Positions 27,307 to 36,375 are shown, numbered from the stretch's first letter. The stretch is 64,000 nt of DNA from Mycolicibacterium malmesburyense (GCF_001050015.1 NZ_CVTB01000210.1:4091-68090); one strand, 5' to 3'. Numbers and translations: made by a program. The notes: generated by a model not told the origin, from the sequence alone.

Positions 27307-28083
27307 CTAAATCAGTTCGATCGATCTTTTCGCCAGCCCCATCCAGTAACCGTCGATCACCTGGTTCACCCGCCGGCCAGGGTCGCCGGACGCACCGAGC
27401 GCGACGAACAGCGGCGACCAGTGCTCGATCGTCGGGTGCGCGTACGGCATGCCCGGCGCCCGGTGCCGGAAGTCGATCAGCGCGTCGACGTCGCCGGCGG
27501 CGAACGCCTCGGCCGCCCAGGCGTCGAAGTCCGTCGACCAGTCCGGCGGCTGCGCATCCGGCGACGGATCGTGCAGGAACGGCAGGCCGTGCGTGGTGAA
27601 TCCGGATCCGATGATCAGCACGCCCTCGTCGCGCAGCGTTCGCAATCGCTCGCCCAGCCCCAGCAGGGCCTGCGGGTCGAGCGTCGGCATCGAGATCTGC
27701 AGCACCGGGATGTCCGCCTCTGGATACATGACCGTCAGCGGCACATAGGCGCCGTGGTCGAGCCTGCGGTCGGGGTCGTGGCGGACCGGCTCGTCGGACA
27801 ACAGCGCCTCGACGCGGGCCGCCAGCTCGACGGCGCCCGGCGCGTCGTAGGTCGTCTCGTAGTAGCTCTCCGGGAAACCCCAGAAGTCGTAGGTCAGCGG
27901 CGTCTTCGACGATGTCGACCCGATCGTCAGCGGCGTGGACTCCCAGTGCGCCGACACGACGAGGATCGCGGTCGGCCGCGGCAGCTCCTGCGCCCAGGCC
28001 GCCAGCTGACTCACCCACAGTTCGTCGTCGACAAGCGGTGGCGCACCGTGGGACAGGAACAGCGCGGGAAGCGAATCGGCCAT
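27307..28083 (-). CDS. DODA-type extradiol ring-opening dioxygenase
   Basis: A 258-residue member of the LigB superfamily (DODA/YgiD class), zinc or iron enzymes that open catechol-type rings. The metal ligands are in the expected places: ALFLSHGAPPLV near the N-terminus, VVSAHWES near residue 47, RLDHGAYVPL near residue 110 and the C-terminal HPTIEHWSPLFVALGA. The substrate cannot be predicted. The ATG at 28083 gives MADSLPALF; it is 37 bp from the divergent mscR. Confidence 0.88.
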   Translation of the reverse strand: MADSLPALFLSHGAPPLVDDELWVSQLAAWAQELPRPTAILVVSAHWESTPLTIGSTSSKTPLTYDFWGFPESYYETTYDAPGAVELAARVEALLSDEPVRHDPDRRLDHGAYVPLTVMYPEADIPVLQISMPTLDPQALLGLGERLRTLRDEGVLIIGSGFTTHGLPFLHDPSPDAQPPDWSTDFDAWAAEAFAAGDVDALIDFRHRAPGMPYAHPTIEHWSPLFVALGASGDPGRRVNQVIDGYWMGLAKRSIELI

Positions 28084-28108
28084 GTGACCAGTGTTACCCG
28101 CCAGCCGA

Positions 28109-28114
28109 TAGGTT
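28109..28114 (+). promoter_or_regulatory. Leaderless -10 element of mscR
   Basis: TAGGTT matches TANNNT and ends 6 nt before the mscR ATG at 28121, with no ribosome-binding site between. The transcript is therefore predicted to start at the A of the start codon. Confidence 0.5.
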
Positions 28115-28120
28115 GTACGC

Positions 28121-29221
28121 ATGAGTCAAACGGTGCGCGGAGTGATCTCACGGAAGAAGGGCGAACCAGTCGAGGTCGTGGATGTCGTGATCCCCGACCC
28201 CGGGCCGGGCGAGGTGGTGGTCGACATCATCGCGTGCGGGGTCTGCCACACCGACCTGACCTACCGGGAGGGCGGCATCAACGACGAGTTCCCGTTCCTG
28301 CTCGGCCATGAGGCCGCGGGCACCGTCGAATCGATCGGCGTCGGCGTCACCAACGTCGAGCCCGGCGACTTCGTGATCCTGAACTGGCGCGCGGTGTGCG
28401 GCCAGTGCCGGGCCTGTAAGCGCGGCCGTCCGCACCTGTGTTTCGACACCCACAACGCCGCGCAGAAGATGACGTTGACCGACGGCACGGAGTTGACGCC
28501 GGCGCTGGGCATCGGCGCTTTCGCCGACAAGACGCTGGTGCACGAAGGTCAGTGCACCAAGGTCGATCCCGGTGCCGACCCGGCCGTGGCCGGGCTGCTG
28601 GGCTGCGGTGTGATGGCCGGCCTGGGCGCCGCGGTCAACACCGGCGCCGTGGGCCGCGACGACACGGTCGCGGTGATCGGCTGCGGTGGTGTCGGCGATG
28701 CCGCGATCGCGGGTGCGCGGATGGTGGGCGCCAAGCGCATCATCGCCGTCGACACCGACAACAAGAAGCTCGACTGGGCCCGCGACTTCGGCGCCACCCA
28801 CACGATCAACGCCCGCGAACTCGACCCGGTGGAGACCATTCAGGACCTCACCGACGGGTTCGGCGCCGACGTGGTGATCGACGCCGTCGGCAGACCCGAG
28901 ACCTGGAAACAGGCGTTCTACGCCAGAGACCTGGCGGGAACCGTTGTCCTGGTGGGGGTTCCGACACCGGACATGACGCTGGAGATGCCGTTGATCGACT
29001 TCTTCTCCCGCGGCGGCTCGCTGAAGTCGTCGTGGTACGGCGACTGCCTGCCCGAACGCGACTTCCCCACGCTGATCAGCCTGTATCTGCAGGGACGGCT
29101 GCCGCTGGAGAAGTTCGTCACCGAACGCATCGGCATCGACGATGTCGAAGAGGCGTTCCACAAGATGCACGGCGACTCGGAAGCAGACCGGGTGCTGCGA
29201 TCGGTGGTGGTGTTGAAGTGA
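28121..29221 (+). CDS. mscR: S-(hydroxymethyl)mycothiol dehydrogenase MscR
   Basis: A 366-residue zinc-dependent medium-chain alcohol dehydrogenase that oxidises S-hydroxymethyl-mycothiol (formaldehyde adduct) to S-formylmycothiol; it also reduces S-nitrosomycothiol. Catalytic zinc ligands are C42 and H63-E64 ([14 protein letters not shown]), structural zinc ligands are C93, C96, C99 and C107, and the NAD motif is [20 protein letters not shown]. It matches Rv2259 in type and in its partner gene. The downstream metallo-beta-lactamase gene overlaps by 4 bp (GTGA). No Shine-Dalgarno, so probably leaderless. Confidence 0.93.
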   Translation: MSQTVRGVISRKKGEPVEVVDVVIPDPGPGEVVVDIIACGVCHTDLTYREGGINDEFPFLLGHEAAGTVESIGVGVTNVEPGDFVILNWRAVCGQCRACKRGRPHLCFDTHNAAQKMTLTDGTELTPALGIGAFADKTLVHEGQCTKVDPGADPAVAGLLGCGVMAGLGAAVNTGAVGRDDTVAVIGCGGVGDAAIAGARMVGAKRIIAVDTDNKKLDWARDFGATHTINARELDPVETIQDLTDGFGADVVIDAVGRPETWKQAFYARDLAGTVVLVGVPTPDMTLEMPLIDFFSRGGSLKSSWYGDCLPERDFPTLISLYLQGRLPLEKFVTERIGIDDVEEAFHKMHGDSEADRVLRSVVVLK

Positions 29222-29847
29222 ACGGCGGACCGATCGGCCGGGTGGTCACGCACGGCACCTTCGAACTCGACGGCGGCAGTTGGGAAGTCGACAACAACAT
29301 CTGGATCGTCGGCGACGACTCCGAAGTGATTGTGTTCGACGCGGCGCACGATGCGGGACCGATCGTCAATGCGGTCGGCGGTAGGCACGTGGTGGCGGTG
29401 GTCTGCACGCACGGGCACAACGATCATGTGACGGTCGCGCCCGAGCTGAGCCATGCGCTCGACGCTCCGGTGCTGATGCATCCGGCCGACGACGTGCTGT
29501 GGCGGATGACACACCCGGACAAGGACTTCCGCACCGTCGACCACAGCGACACCCTGCAGGTGGCCGGCATCGAGCTTCGCGCACTGCACACGCCGGGGCA
29601 CTCCCCCGGTTCGGTGTGCTGGCACGCGCCCGAACTCAACGCGGTGTTCAGCGGCGACACGCTGTTCCAGGGCGGCCCCGGTGCGACGGGCCGGTCGTAT
29701 TCCGACTTCCCCACCATCCTGGAGTCGATCTCCGGGCGGTTGGGCAAGCTGCCCGGGGAGACCGTGGTCTACACCGGTCACGGCGACTCGACGACGATCG
29801 GTGACGAGCTCGTCAACTACGACGAGTGGGTGGCCCGCGGGCACTAA
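29218..29847 (+). CDS. Metallo-beta-lactamase-fold hydrolase (Rv2260 type)
   Basis: A 209-residue glyoxalase II-like hydrolase. The metal-binding motif is [11 protein letters not shown] near residue 65, with further ligands in [30 protein letters not shown] and [14 protein letters not shown]. It is cotranslated with mscR, a pairing kept in M. tuberculosis. The context suggests hydrolysis of the S-formylmycothiol produced by MscR, releasing formate and mycothiol; this is inference from the operon, not proved by sequence. The stop codon overlaps that of the convergent SHOCT gene (CTAA). Confidence 0.9.
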   Translation: MNGGPIGRVVTHGTFELDGGSWEVDNNIWIVGDDSEVIVFDAAHDAGPIVNAVGGRHVVAVVCTHGHNDHVTVAPELSHALDAPVLMHPADDVLWRMTHPDKDFRTVDHSDTLQVAGIELRALHTPGHSPGSVCWHAPELNAVFSGDTLFQGGPGATGRSYSDFPTILESISGRLGKLPGETVVYTGHGDSTTIGDELVNYDEWVARGH

Positions 29848-30542
29848 CCCTTGAGGATTCGGCGCTTCTCGGCCTCGAACTCGTCCTGGGTCAGCGCACC
29901 CGAATCCCGAAGTGCGGCCAACCGCTTCAACTGCTCGAACCGCACGCCCTGGTCATTCGGCTGCTGCGCGGACGCGGGCGTCGACACCGCCAGCGGTCGC
30001 GCGGCCTTGGCCGAGCGTGCCGACCAGATCAGCGCGGCGATGAGTTCGAGCACGCCGAGTGCGGCCAGCCCGCCGAACAGCCACACCAGCCACCCGTACG
30101 AGCTGCCGTGCCCGAAGGCCAGCCTCGGGTTGATGTATCCGTTCACGTTGCCGTCGGTCGTCACGCGATAGGTGCCGGCCTCAGGGACCTGCAGAACCCA
30201 GACCCGCACGTGGGTGTCGCTGTTGACCGTGGTTGTCTGGCCGATGCTTTGGGTGACCGCCGGATCCGCGACACCGTCGGGCGCGTCGATGTTGATGCTG
30301 AGCGCCGGGATCGGGAACCCACTCGTCGGCCGGCCGGTGGTGACGGTGTGGAAGCTGACCGTCGCCTCCCCCGCGGGCAACTCGACGCTCTCGGTCCCGG
30401 GGACGGGCACCTCGCCGTAAGCGTCGAAATCGTCGAGCACGAACGCGTTGAGCACCAGTGTCACGACGAACCCGATGACGGCGACGACGAGGGTCAACAC
30501 GGAGACGACGACGGCGACGCGCGGGGCGGCCCTTCGGCTCAT
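29844..30542 (-). CDS. Membrane protein with C-terminal SHOCT domain
   Basis: A 232-residue protein with one N-terminal membrane segment (VAVVVSVLTLVVAVIGFVVT), an extracytoplasmic beta-rich domain (residues about 35-145), a second membrane segment (YGWLVWLFGGLAALGVLELI) and a cytoplasmic tail ending in a SHOCT helix pair (LKRLAALRDSGALTQDEFEA then EKRRIL). SHOCT is a short C-terminal interaction motif found in many bacterial membrane proteins. Function is unknown. It starts 136 bp from the divergent methyltransferase gene. Confidence 0.82.
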   Translation of the reverse strand: MSRRAAPRVAVVVSVLTLVVAVIGFVVTLVLNAFVLDDFDAYGEVPVPGTESVELPAGEATVSFHTVTTGRPTSGFPIPALSINIDAPDGVADPAVTQSIGQTTTVNSDTHVRVWVLQVPEAGTYRVTTDGNVNGYINPRLAFGHGSSYGWLVWLFGGLAALGVLELIAALIWSARSAKAARPLAVSTPASAQQPNDQGVRFEQLKRLAALRDSGALTQDEFEAEKRRILKG

Positions 30543-30678
30543 GGGCAGAGTTTGACACGGCCCGCGTGTGCACGACGTGAGGTTGCGCTGGATAGGCCAC
30601 CTCCGTCGGCGTCCACGGCCGTCGGGGACTACCGTCGGAGAAGACCGAATCTGTTGTCCGCACGTCACGGAGGTCGCG

Positions 30679-31767
30679 ATGCCCGAATCCAGCATCGTTG
30701 TGCGGCCCGAGCCGATGGAGAGCGGGTCGTACACCGCCGGTTCGCGCCTGCAGGCCGCCGGTCTGCAGGGCGCGATCAAGCTCTTCGAAGAAGCCGCCGC
30801 GACCGTGCCGGTGGGGCGGCCTCCGCAGCCGTTCGTCATCGCCGACTACGGCGCGTCGACCGGTCACAACTCCCTGCTGCCGATCTGCGCGGCAATCGCG
30901 GTGCTGCGCAAGCGGACCCGCACCGACCACCCCACCCTCGTCGTGCACACCGATGTGCCGGAGAACGACTTCACCGCGTTGTTCCGCACCCTCGCCGAGG
31001 ATCCGGACACCTATCTCAGCAAGGACTCGGCGGCCTTCGCCTCCGCGATCGGCCGGTCGTTCTACTCGCAGATCATGCCGTCGAGCAGCGTGAACCTGGG
31101 CTGGAGTTCGTGGGCGATCCATTGGCTGAGCCGTGTCCCCGCGCCGATCCCCGACCACGTCCACGTGGCCTACAGCCGCGACGAGAAAGTGCGCTCCGCG
31201 TACGCCAGGCAGGCCGCCACCGACTGGCACGAGTTCATCGCGTTCCGCGGCCGCGAACTGCGCCGCGGCGGGCGCCTCGTCGTGATGACGACGGCGGTCG
31301 ACGAGAACGGCGAGATGGGTTACCGATCGGTGCTCAACGCGATGGTCGACGCGATCGACGAGTTGGCCGGCGACGGCTTGCTGACCGCCGACGAAGTGCA
31401 CCGGATGGGCATTCCGATCGTCGGCCGCCGTGAACAGGATTTCCTGGCGCCGTTCGCCCCGAAGGGCCGTTTCGAACAGCTCGAGATCGAACACCTCGAG
31501 ATCTTCAACGCCGAGGACCGCTTCTGGCAGCAGTATCAAGTCGACGGCAACGCAGAGGTTTTCGGTGCGCAGTGGGCATCGTTCGCCAGGGCGTCGGTGT
31601 TCCCGATGCTCGCGACGGCACTCGAAGGCGGGGCCGCCGACCCGCGGGCGGCTCAGTTCTTCGATCGCCTGGAGGCCGGCCTGGCGGCACGGCTCGCCGC
31701 GGCTCCCGAGAAGACCCAGATCCCGATGGCGCACCTGGTGTTGACCAAACGGCCCAGGACTCCCTGA
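30679..31767 (+). CDS. SAM-dependent carboxyl methyltransferase (SABATH-like)
   Basis: A 362-residue methyltransferase of the salicylic/benzoic acid carboxyl methyltransferase family. Signatures are the N-terminal MESGSYTAGSRLQAAGLQGA, motif I FVIADYGASTGHNSLLP, the VVHTDVPENDFTALF strand, and SSSVNLGWSSWAIHWLSRVP, the substrate-site block typical of this plant-like family. Bacterial members methylate fatty acids or small carboxylates; the substrate here is unknown. The ATG at 30679 has a GGAGG site 6 nt upstream. It ends 4 bp from the convergent AraC-type gene. Confidence 0.87.
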   Translation: MPESSIVVRPEPMESGSYTAGSRLQAAGLQGAIKLFEEAAATVPVGRPPQPFVIADYGASTGHNSLLPICAAIAVLRKRTRTDHPTLVVHTDVPENDFTALFRTLAEDPDTYLSKDSAAFASAIGRSFYSQIMPSSSVNLGWSSWAIHWLSRVPAPIPDHVHVAYSRDEKVRSAYARQAATDWHEFIAFRGRELRRGGRLVVMTTAVDENGEMGYRSVLNAMVDAIDELAGDGLLTADEVHRMGIPIVGRREQDFLAPFAPKGRFEQLEIEHLEIFNAEDRFWQQYQVDGNAEVFGAQWASFARASVFPMLATALEGGAADPRAAQFFDRLEAGLAARLAAAPEKTQIPMAHLVLTKRPRTP

Positions 31768-31771
31768 GCCG

Positions 31772-32734
31772 TCAACTCGCGAGGCGGTCGCGAAATGTGT
31801 TGCGGTAGCTCTGCGGCGACACACCGGTCAGCCGCCGGAACTGCTCGCGGAAGTTTGCCGCGGACGTGAAACCCACCTCGCGGCCGATGCGTTCGACGCC
31901 GTGGGCCGTGCTCTCCAACAACTGCTGTGCGTGACGGATGCGCACGCCGGTCAGCCACTGCATCGGCGTCCGGCCGGTTTCGGCCTGGAAGCGGCGGTTG
32001 AGGGTCCGCACGCTGAGCGCCGCCTGGGCCGCGAGGTCGTTGAGCGTGAGGTCGCGATGCGCGTTGCGCTCAACCCACGCGAGCAGGCCGTCGAGCGTGG
32101 TCTGCTCGGCAATGTTGTTGGCCGTCGGGCGGTTTCGGACGATGAACTGCGCCTGGCCCCCGCTGCGGTGCAGTGGCGCGACCGCCATGCGCGCCGCATC
32201 GGCGGCGACGGCGCTGCCATGGTCGAGCGCGACCATGTGCAGGCACAGGTCCAGGCCCGCCGAAGCGCCTGCGGACGTGAGGATGTCGCCCTCGTCGACG
32301 TAGAGGACGTCGGGGTCGAGGTGCACGTCGGGATACCGCGCGCGGAACATGTCGGCGGCCACCCAGTGCGTGGTGGCCCGCCTGCCGTCGAGCAGTCCCG
32401 CCTCCGCGAGCGTGAACGCACCCGTGCAGATGGACGCGACCCGCGCTCCCCTGCGGTGGGCCGATCGCAGCGCGTCGACGAGTGCGCCGGGCGGTGGCGT
32501 GTCGAGGTCGTTGCAGCCGGGCACCACGACGGTGTCGGCGTGCCGCAGTTCGTCGACGCCGTGATCGCTCGCGATGGTGAACGGGCCGGCGGTGACGGAC
32601 GGGGCCGTCGCGCACACGATGACGCGGTATCCGGCTTTCCCGGACGGCAGGCGCACCCGTCCGAACACCTCGACCGCCGTGCCCAGATCGAACGCGATGG
32701 TGTCCGGCAGCGCGACGACGGCGACCGTGTGCAT
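31772..32734 (-). CDS. GlxA-type regulator (DJ-1/PfpI plus AraC domains)
   Basis: A 320-residue transcription factor. Residues about 1-185 are a DJ-1/PfpI (class I amidotransferase-like) domain with the nucleophile-elbow Cys in VASICTGAFTLAEAGLLDG, and residues about 215-315 are an AraC DNA-binding domain (LTLNDLAAQAALSVRTLNRR and GREVGFTSAANFREQFRRLT). Such proteins control catabolism of small nitrogen compounds or, in this family, carnitine and similar metabolites. The ATG at 32734 has no ribosome site and a TAGGGT box 6 nt upstream. A 9-bp inverted repeat surrounds its promoter region. Confidence 0.9.
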   Translation of the reverse strand: MHTVAVVALPDTIAFDLGTAVEVFGRVRLPSGKAGYRVIVCATAPSVTAGPFTIASDHGVDELRHADTVVVPGCNDLDTPPPGALVDALRSAHRRGARVASICTGAFTLAEAGLLDGRRATTHWVAADMFRARYPDVHLDPDVLYVDEGDILTSAGASAGLDLCLHMVALDHGSAVAADAARMAVAPLHRSGGQAQFIVRNRPTANNIAEQTTLDGLLAWVERNAHRDLTLNDLAAQAALSVRTLNRRFQAETGRTPMQWLTGVRIRHAQQLLESTAHGVERIGREVGFTSAANFREQFRRLTGVSPQSYRNTFRDRLAS

Positions 32735-32740
32735 GTCACC

Positions 32741-32792
32741 ACCCTAACAGCGAGTGGCAATTTTTACGCGTACCGCCGCTATCTTGCCACTC
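32741..32792 (-). promoter_or_regulatory. Promoter and inverted-repeat operator of the GlxA-type gene
   Basis: On the minus strand TAGGGT (complement of 32741-32746) ends 6 nt before the ATG, fitting a leaderless -10. Upstream is a perfect 9-bp inverted repeat, GAGTGGCAA (32752-32760) and TTGCCACTC (32784-32792), spaced by 23 bp; the spacer spans the expected -35. The TGGCA/TGCCA arms look like AraC-family half-sites, so autoregulation is likely. The outer arm touches the stop codon of the acyl-CoA dehydrogenase gene, so a role as its terminator stem is the alternative. Confidence 0.55.
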
Positions 32793-34536
32793 ATGGCCTC
32801 ATTTCGTACGCACCGTCGTAGGCCTTCACCCGCTCCCACACCCGGTCGAACCGCGCGGCGTCGTGGTGCGGCGCGCGGATCGCGCCGAGCGCCCAGGACT
32901 GCTGATCCGCCGTGGCGGTCGGCTTACCGTGCAACGCAACGGCGTAGGTGTTGAAGTCGCGGATCTGGAAGTCGAAGATCTGGTCGATCAGATCGTTGTC
33001 GAGGCCGGTCAGCGCGGCCTGCTCCAGGATCAGCTGACCGTAGACGATCAGCGAGAACAGGTGACCGATGTTGAGCAGGAAGTCGAGGTCCTTCTGTTGT
33101 TCGGCATCCGGTGCCGCCGCCAACAGAAGGTCGCGGAACGCTTGGGCCTGGCCGTAGAACACCGCGACGTTCGGGGTGGCGCGGGCTCGCTGGTACACCG
33201 GCGCCCAGTCGGCGAACTGCACCCTGCCCGCACCACGGGTCGGCCCCTGGTTCCAGAAGAACGTGTCGTCGGCGGCGTCGTCGCGCGTCGGGATCCCTGG
33301 ATACTGCGCGGGGTTCAGCATGTAGTTCGGCATGAACTTCAACACCAGGCCGACGTTCACGTGCACGGTGCCCTCGAGGCGGGGCAGCGTCCCGATGAGC
33401 TGGGCGACCTCGCGGAACATCGTGTTCTTCTCGTAGCCCCTGGCGGCGATGACGTCGTGCAGCGCGCGCAGCACGGTTTCGCCCTCCATGGTGACCTTGG
33501 CCTTGGTCATCGGGTTGAACAACAGATAGCGCCGATCGTCGAGGCTGGCGCTGCGGAAGTAGTCGACGGCCCGCGCGCTGAACAGCTTCATCGCGACGAG
33601 TCGGGAGTACGCGTCGACGAAATTCGCTCGCACGTGGGAGAAGTCGGTGACCGGGTTGCCGTAGAGGATGCGGTTCTGGGCGTGGGTGATCGCCTCATAG
33701 AACGCGTGCTCGGTCATCCCGATCGAACACGTGCACAGGTTGAACTTTCCGACGTTGACCGTATTCAGCGCGGCGGCAAAGGCTTCGACGCCGGTGTGCA
33801 GGATGTCCTGTTCGCGTACCGGGTAGTTCTCTAGCCGGAACGTGCTCACGTAGATCTGCATGTGCACGACGTTGTCGATCAGGTGGTAGTCCTCGTGGCG
33901 GCTGTCGACGGCGAAGAACACGTAGCCTTCCTGGCCATCGATGTCGCCGCGACGGCCGAAGACCGACACCATGCTGGCGACGTTGCCGTTGCCGATGTAG
34001 TACTTCTCGCCGGTGGCGCGGTACAGAATCCCGTTGGCGCGGTCCTCCTCGCCGGCGGGAGTGAGCACCATGTCGGTGTTGTAGACGTCGGCGCCGTGGG
34101 CACGCTCGGACAATCCGAAGGCCATCACCTCGCCTGCTTCGAGATCGTCGGCGGCCCGCAGCTTGGCGTCCTTGTTCTCGCTCTGCCAGATCGGCCCGAG
34201 ACCGAGAATCGTGACCTGTTCGGTGTACCAGTACGTCAGCCCGTAGAAGCCGAGGATCTCCGACAGCGCGGCATTGCGGGCGGCGTCCCACCGCTTGTTC
34301 GGATCACCGTCGGCGAACTCCGACGGCGTCAGGAACGTGGCGAACAGCCTTTCCCGCCGGACGAAATCGATGAAGTCCGCGGGCCAGGTGGCCGCCAGGT
34401 CGTCGTCGAGGATGCGTTTCTTGCCGAGGCCCTCGAAGAAGTCGATGGTGGCGCGCAGCAGCCTGCGGGTCTCGGTGTCGAACTGTTGCGGATCGTACGT
34501 GTGCGGATTGAACAACAAGCCGTCCGTCTGCGTCAT
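32791..34536 (-). CDS. Acyl-CoA dehydrogenase/oxidase family flavoprotein
   Basis: A 581-residue protein with acyl-CoA dehydrogenase fold. The flavin-binding middle region is visible as EVMAFGLSERAHGADVYNTD and ATGEKYYIGNGNVASMVSVF (counterparts of the usual MTEPxxGSD and KxxITN motifs), and the helical C-terminal domain extends to residue 581. It is longer than the usual 380-residue enzymes and resembles the large FadE-like proteins and acyl-CoA oxidases. Substrate is unknown. It is the last gene before the GlxA-type regulator on the same strand, which makes that regulator a candidate controller. Confidence 0.84.
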   Translation of the reverse strand: MTQTDGLLFNPHTYDPQQFDTETRRLLRATIDFFEGLGKKRILDDDLAATWPADFIDFVRRERLFATFLTPSEFADGDPNKRWDAARNAALSEILGFYGLTYWYTEQVTILGLGPIWQSENKDAKLRAADDLEAGEVMAFGLSERAHGADVYNTDMVLTPAGEEDRANGILYRATGEKYYIGNGNVASMVSVFGRRGDIDGQEGYVFFAVDSRHEDYHLIDNVVHMQIYVSTFRLENYPVREQDILHTGVEAFAAALNTVNVGKFNLCTCSIGMTEHAFYEAITHAQNRILYGNPVTDFSHVRANFVDAYSRLVAMKLFSARAVDYFRSASLDDRRYLLFNPMTKAKVTMEGETVLRALHDVIAARGYEKNTMFREVAQLIGTLPRLEGTVHVNVGLVLKFMPNYMLNPAQYPGIPTRDDAADDTFFWNQGPTRGAGRVQFADWAPVYQRARATPNVAVFYGQAQAFRDLLLAAAPDAEQQKDLDFLLNIGHLFSLIVYGQLILEQAALTGLDNDLIDQIFDFQIRDFNTYAVALHGKPTATADQQSWALGAIRAPHHDAARFDRVWERVKAYDGAYEMRP

Positions 34537-34542
34537 TGCGCA

Positions 34543-34548
34543 AGCGTA
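34543..34548 (-). promoter_or_regulatory. Leaderless -10 element of the acyl-CoA dehydrogenase gene
   Basis: On the minus strand TACGCT matches TANNNT and ends 6 nt before the ATG at 34536. The gene therefore seems to have its own leaderless promoter squeezed into the 27 bp behind the Hsp70-like gene. Confidence 0.5.
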
Positions 34549-34563
34549 GGGCGCGGATCGGCG

Positions 34564-36375
34564 CTACGGAGCCGGTTGACCAGGCAGTTGCGGCGCCGGC
34601 ACCCACGGCAGCCCCGGGATGGTCGGGTACGGCGGGGTCGGACTCCACGGTGGGGGCTGGGTGGTCGGCGGAGGTTCCGTCGTGGGTGGTGGTTCGGTCG
34701 TCGGCGGGGGCTCCGACGTCGGCGGCGGCGGTTCCGGTGACGGGGGCGGCGGTTCCGGTGACGGGGGCGGCGGTTCCGGTGAGGGCGACGGGGGCGGTTC
34801 GGTGACCGTCCGCGTCACCGGCGGAGGCGGCTGGTACACGGTCTGCGGCGCCTGCGTGGCCGGGGGTGGTGGCTCGGCGGTGGTGGTCGGAGTCGCGGGC
34901 CGCGGTGTGACGGTCATGGGCGGCGTGGTGGTCGACGCGGGCCCGGGCGCCGACTCATCACCGGACATCACCCACAACACCGCGGCCACCAGGGCGGCCA
35001 GCACCACGAGCACGCCGCCGGCGAGCGGCACGGCCGGGTTGCGGTACCAGGGCACCGGTCGCGGCGGCAGGTCGTCCCAGGATTCGTCCTCGAACTCCAT
35101 CTGCGGCCGCACGTCGGCGGCGCTCGCGGCGGGCGCGCCGTAGTCGTACGGGTCGGTGCCCACGCCCTCGGCGACCTCGGGCAGCTCCTCGGCGTCCGAC
35201 CAGGCCAGCGCTCCGAAGGATCCCGACTGCGGCGACCCCTCGTCGCCTTGTGCGCCGACCTCGGGGGCCATCGCGGTCGCTGCCGCGGCGGCGGCAGCGG
35301 CGGCCCCCGGAGCCGCGGACATGGCCGTCGCTCCTTCCTCGACGGTGCCACGCACCGCCGAGAGCCCGCCGCCCTCGGCTGCGGACAGTTCGGGGTGCGC
35401 CGAGGTGATGACCGGCACCCGGAACCGCTCCGAGAGCGTGGTGGTGATGGCCGGTATGCGCGCACCGCCTCCCACCGACGCCACTGCGGCGAGCTCGCGA
35501 ATCCCGTTGCGCTCCAGGGCTTCCTGCAGCACATCGGTGAATCCGGTGAGTGGTCCGCGCAGCGCTTCATCGAGTTCGGTGCGGGTCAGTCGCACGTCGC
35601 TGCGGTGGCCGGGCAGTTCGGCGACCAGCGAGGTGAAGGCCGCGGTGGACAGCCGCTCCTTGGCGCCGCGGCACTGGGCACGCAACCGTGACAGGGATCC
35701 GATCGCCGAGGTGCCGGACAGGTCGACGGCCCCGGCCGCCGCCAGGTCCTCGATGACGTGGGTCAACAGCGCCTGATCGATCAGGTGGCCGGACAGGTCG
35801 TGGTGACGGACGGTCTCGCCGATCTGCGCGTACCCGTTGCCCGCGTCGAAAAGGCTGATGCTGGTGCCGGTCCCGCCGAAGTCGCAGAGCGCGATGACGC
35901 CGCGCGCCGGCACCCCCGGCTCGTTCTGCAGGGAGGTCAGCGCGGCCACCGCATCCGAGACGACGGGCGCGGGCCGGGGCCGCGAAAACTCCGGAACCGC
36001 GGCCAGCGCACCGCGCAGCGCGTCGACGGAGGCGGGCCGCCAGTGCGCCGGATGGGTCACCGCGATGTTGCCGACGGGGCTGCGTCCGCCCCCGGCCGCG
36101 TGCAGCATCGCCCGCAGGGCGTCGGCGAGCGCGACCTCGGCCTTGTGGGTCGAGCCATCGGCGGCCACGATGTCGACCGGATCTCCGACGCGGTCGACGA
36201 AATCGGTCAGTATCAGACCGCGTTCGTTGAGGTTGCGGTTCTCGCTGGGTACGCCGACCTCCGGCGGCCGGTGCGGAAACAACGTCAGCACCGGCGACCG
36301 GGTCAGGGCGGCCTTGCCCACGACGACCGCCGCCAGATTGGTGGCGCCGACCGATAGCCCTACGCCGTCAGCCAT
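34564..36375 (-). CDS. Membrane-anchored Hsp70-like ATPase with proline-rich tail (Rv2264c type)
   Basis: A 603-residue protein. Residues about 1-330 are an actin-like Hsp70 nucleotide-binding domain: phosphate-1 region GLSVGATNLAAVVVG (degenerate from DLGTTNS), phosphate-2 region ALCDFGGTGTSISLFD and adenosine motif AVASVGGGARIPAI. No substrate-binding domain follows. Instead there is an Ala/Glu-rich cytoplasmic linker, one membrane helix near residue 450 (VPLAGGVLVVLAALVAAVLW) and an extracytoplasmic tail of about 125 residues made almost wholly of Pro, Thr, Ser and Glu. It overlaps the upstream oxidoreductase stop by one base (TGATG). A role as an inside-to-outside sensor is inference. Confidence 0.87.
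   Translation of the reverse strand: MADGVGLSVGATNLAAVVVGKAALTRSPVLTLFPHRPPEVGVPSENRNLNERGLILTDFVDRVGDPVDIVAADGSTHKAEVALADALRAMLHAAGGGRSPVGNIAVTHPAHWRPASVDALRGALAAVPEFSRPRPAPVVSDAVAALTSLQNEPGVPARGVIALCDFGGTGTSISLFDAGNGYAQIGETVRHHDLSGHLIDQALLTHVIEDLAAAGAVDLSGTSAIGSLSRLRAQCRGAKERLSTAAFTSLVAELPGHRSDVRLTRTELDEALRGPLTGFTDVLQEALERNGIRELAAVASVGGGARIPAITTTLSERFRVPVITSAHPELSAAEGGGLSAVRGTVEEGATAMSAAPGAAAAAAAAATAMAPEVGAQGDEGSPQSGSFGALAWSDAEELPEVAEGVGTDPYDYGAPAASAADVRPQMEFEDESWDDLPPRPVPWYRNPAVPLAGGVLVVLAALVAAVLWVMSGDESAPGPASTTTPPMTVTPRPATPTTTAEPPPPATQAPQTVYQPPPPVTRTVTEPPPSPSPEPPPPSPEPPPPSPEPPPPTSEPPPTTEPPPTTEPPPTTQPPPWSPTPPYPTIPGLPWVPAPQLPGQPAP
34730..34780. repeat. 21-nt tandem repeat in the proline-rich tail
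   Basis: The unit starting GGTTCCGGTGACGGGGGCGG (21 nt) occurs at 34730-34750 and 34751-34771, with a partial third copy following. Read on the minus strand it encodes SPEPPPP heptads. Flanking 18-nt units encode TTEPPP repeats. Such repeats are prone to length change between strains. Confidence 0.85.

Noticed and set aside
34730..34795. Short regular repeats that might suggest a CRISPR-like array
   Set aside because: The units are adjacent 21-nt in-frame codon repeats without unique spacers, coding for SPEPPPP; a protein repeat, not an array.
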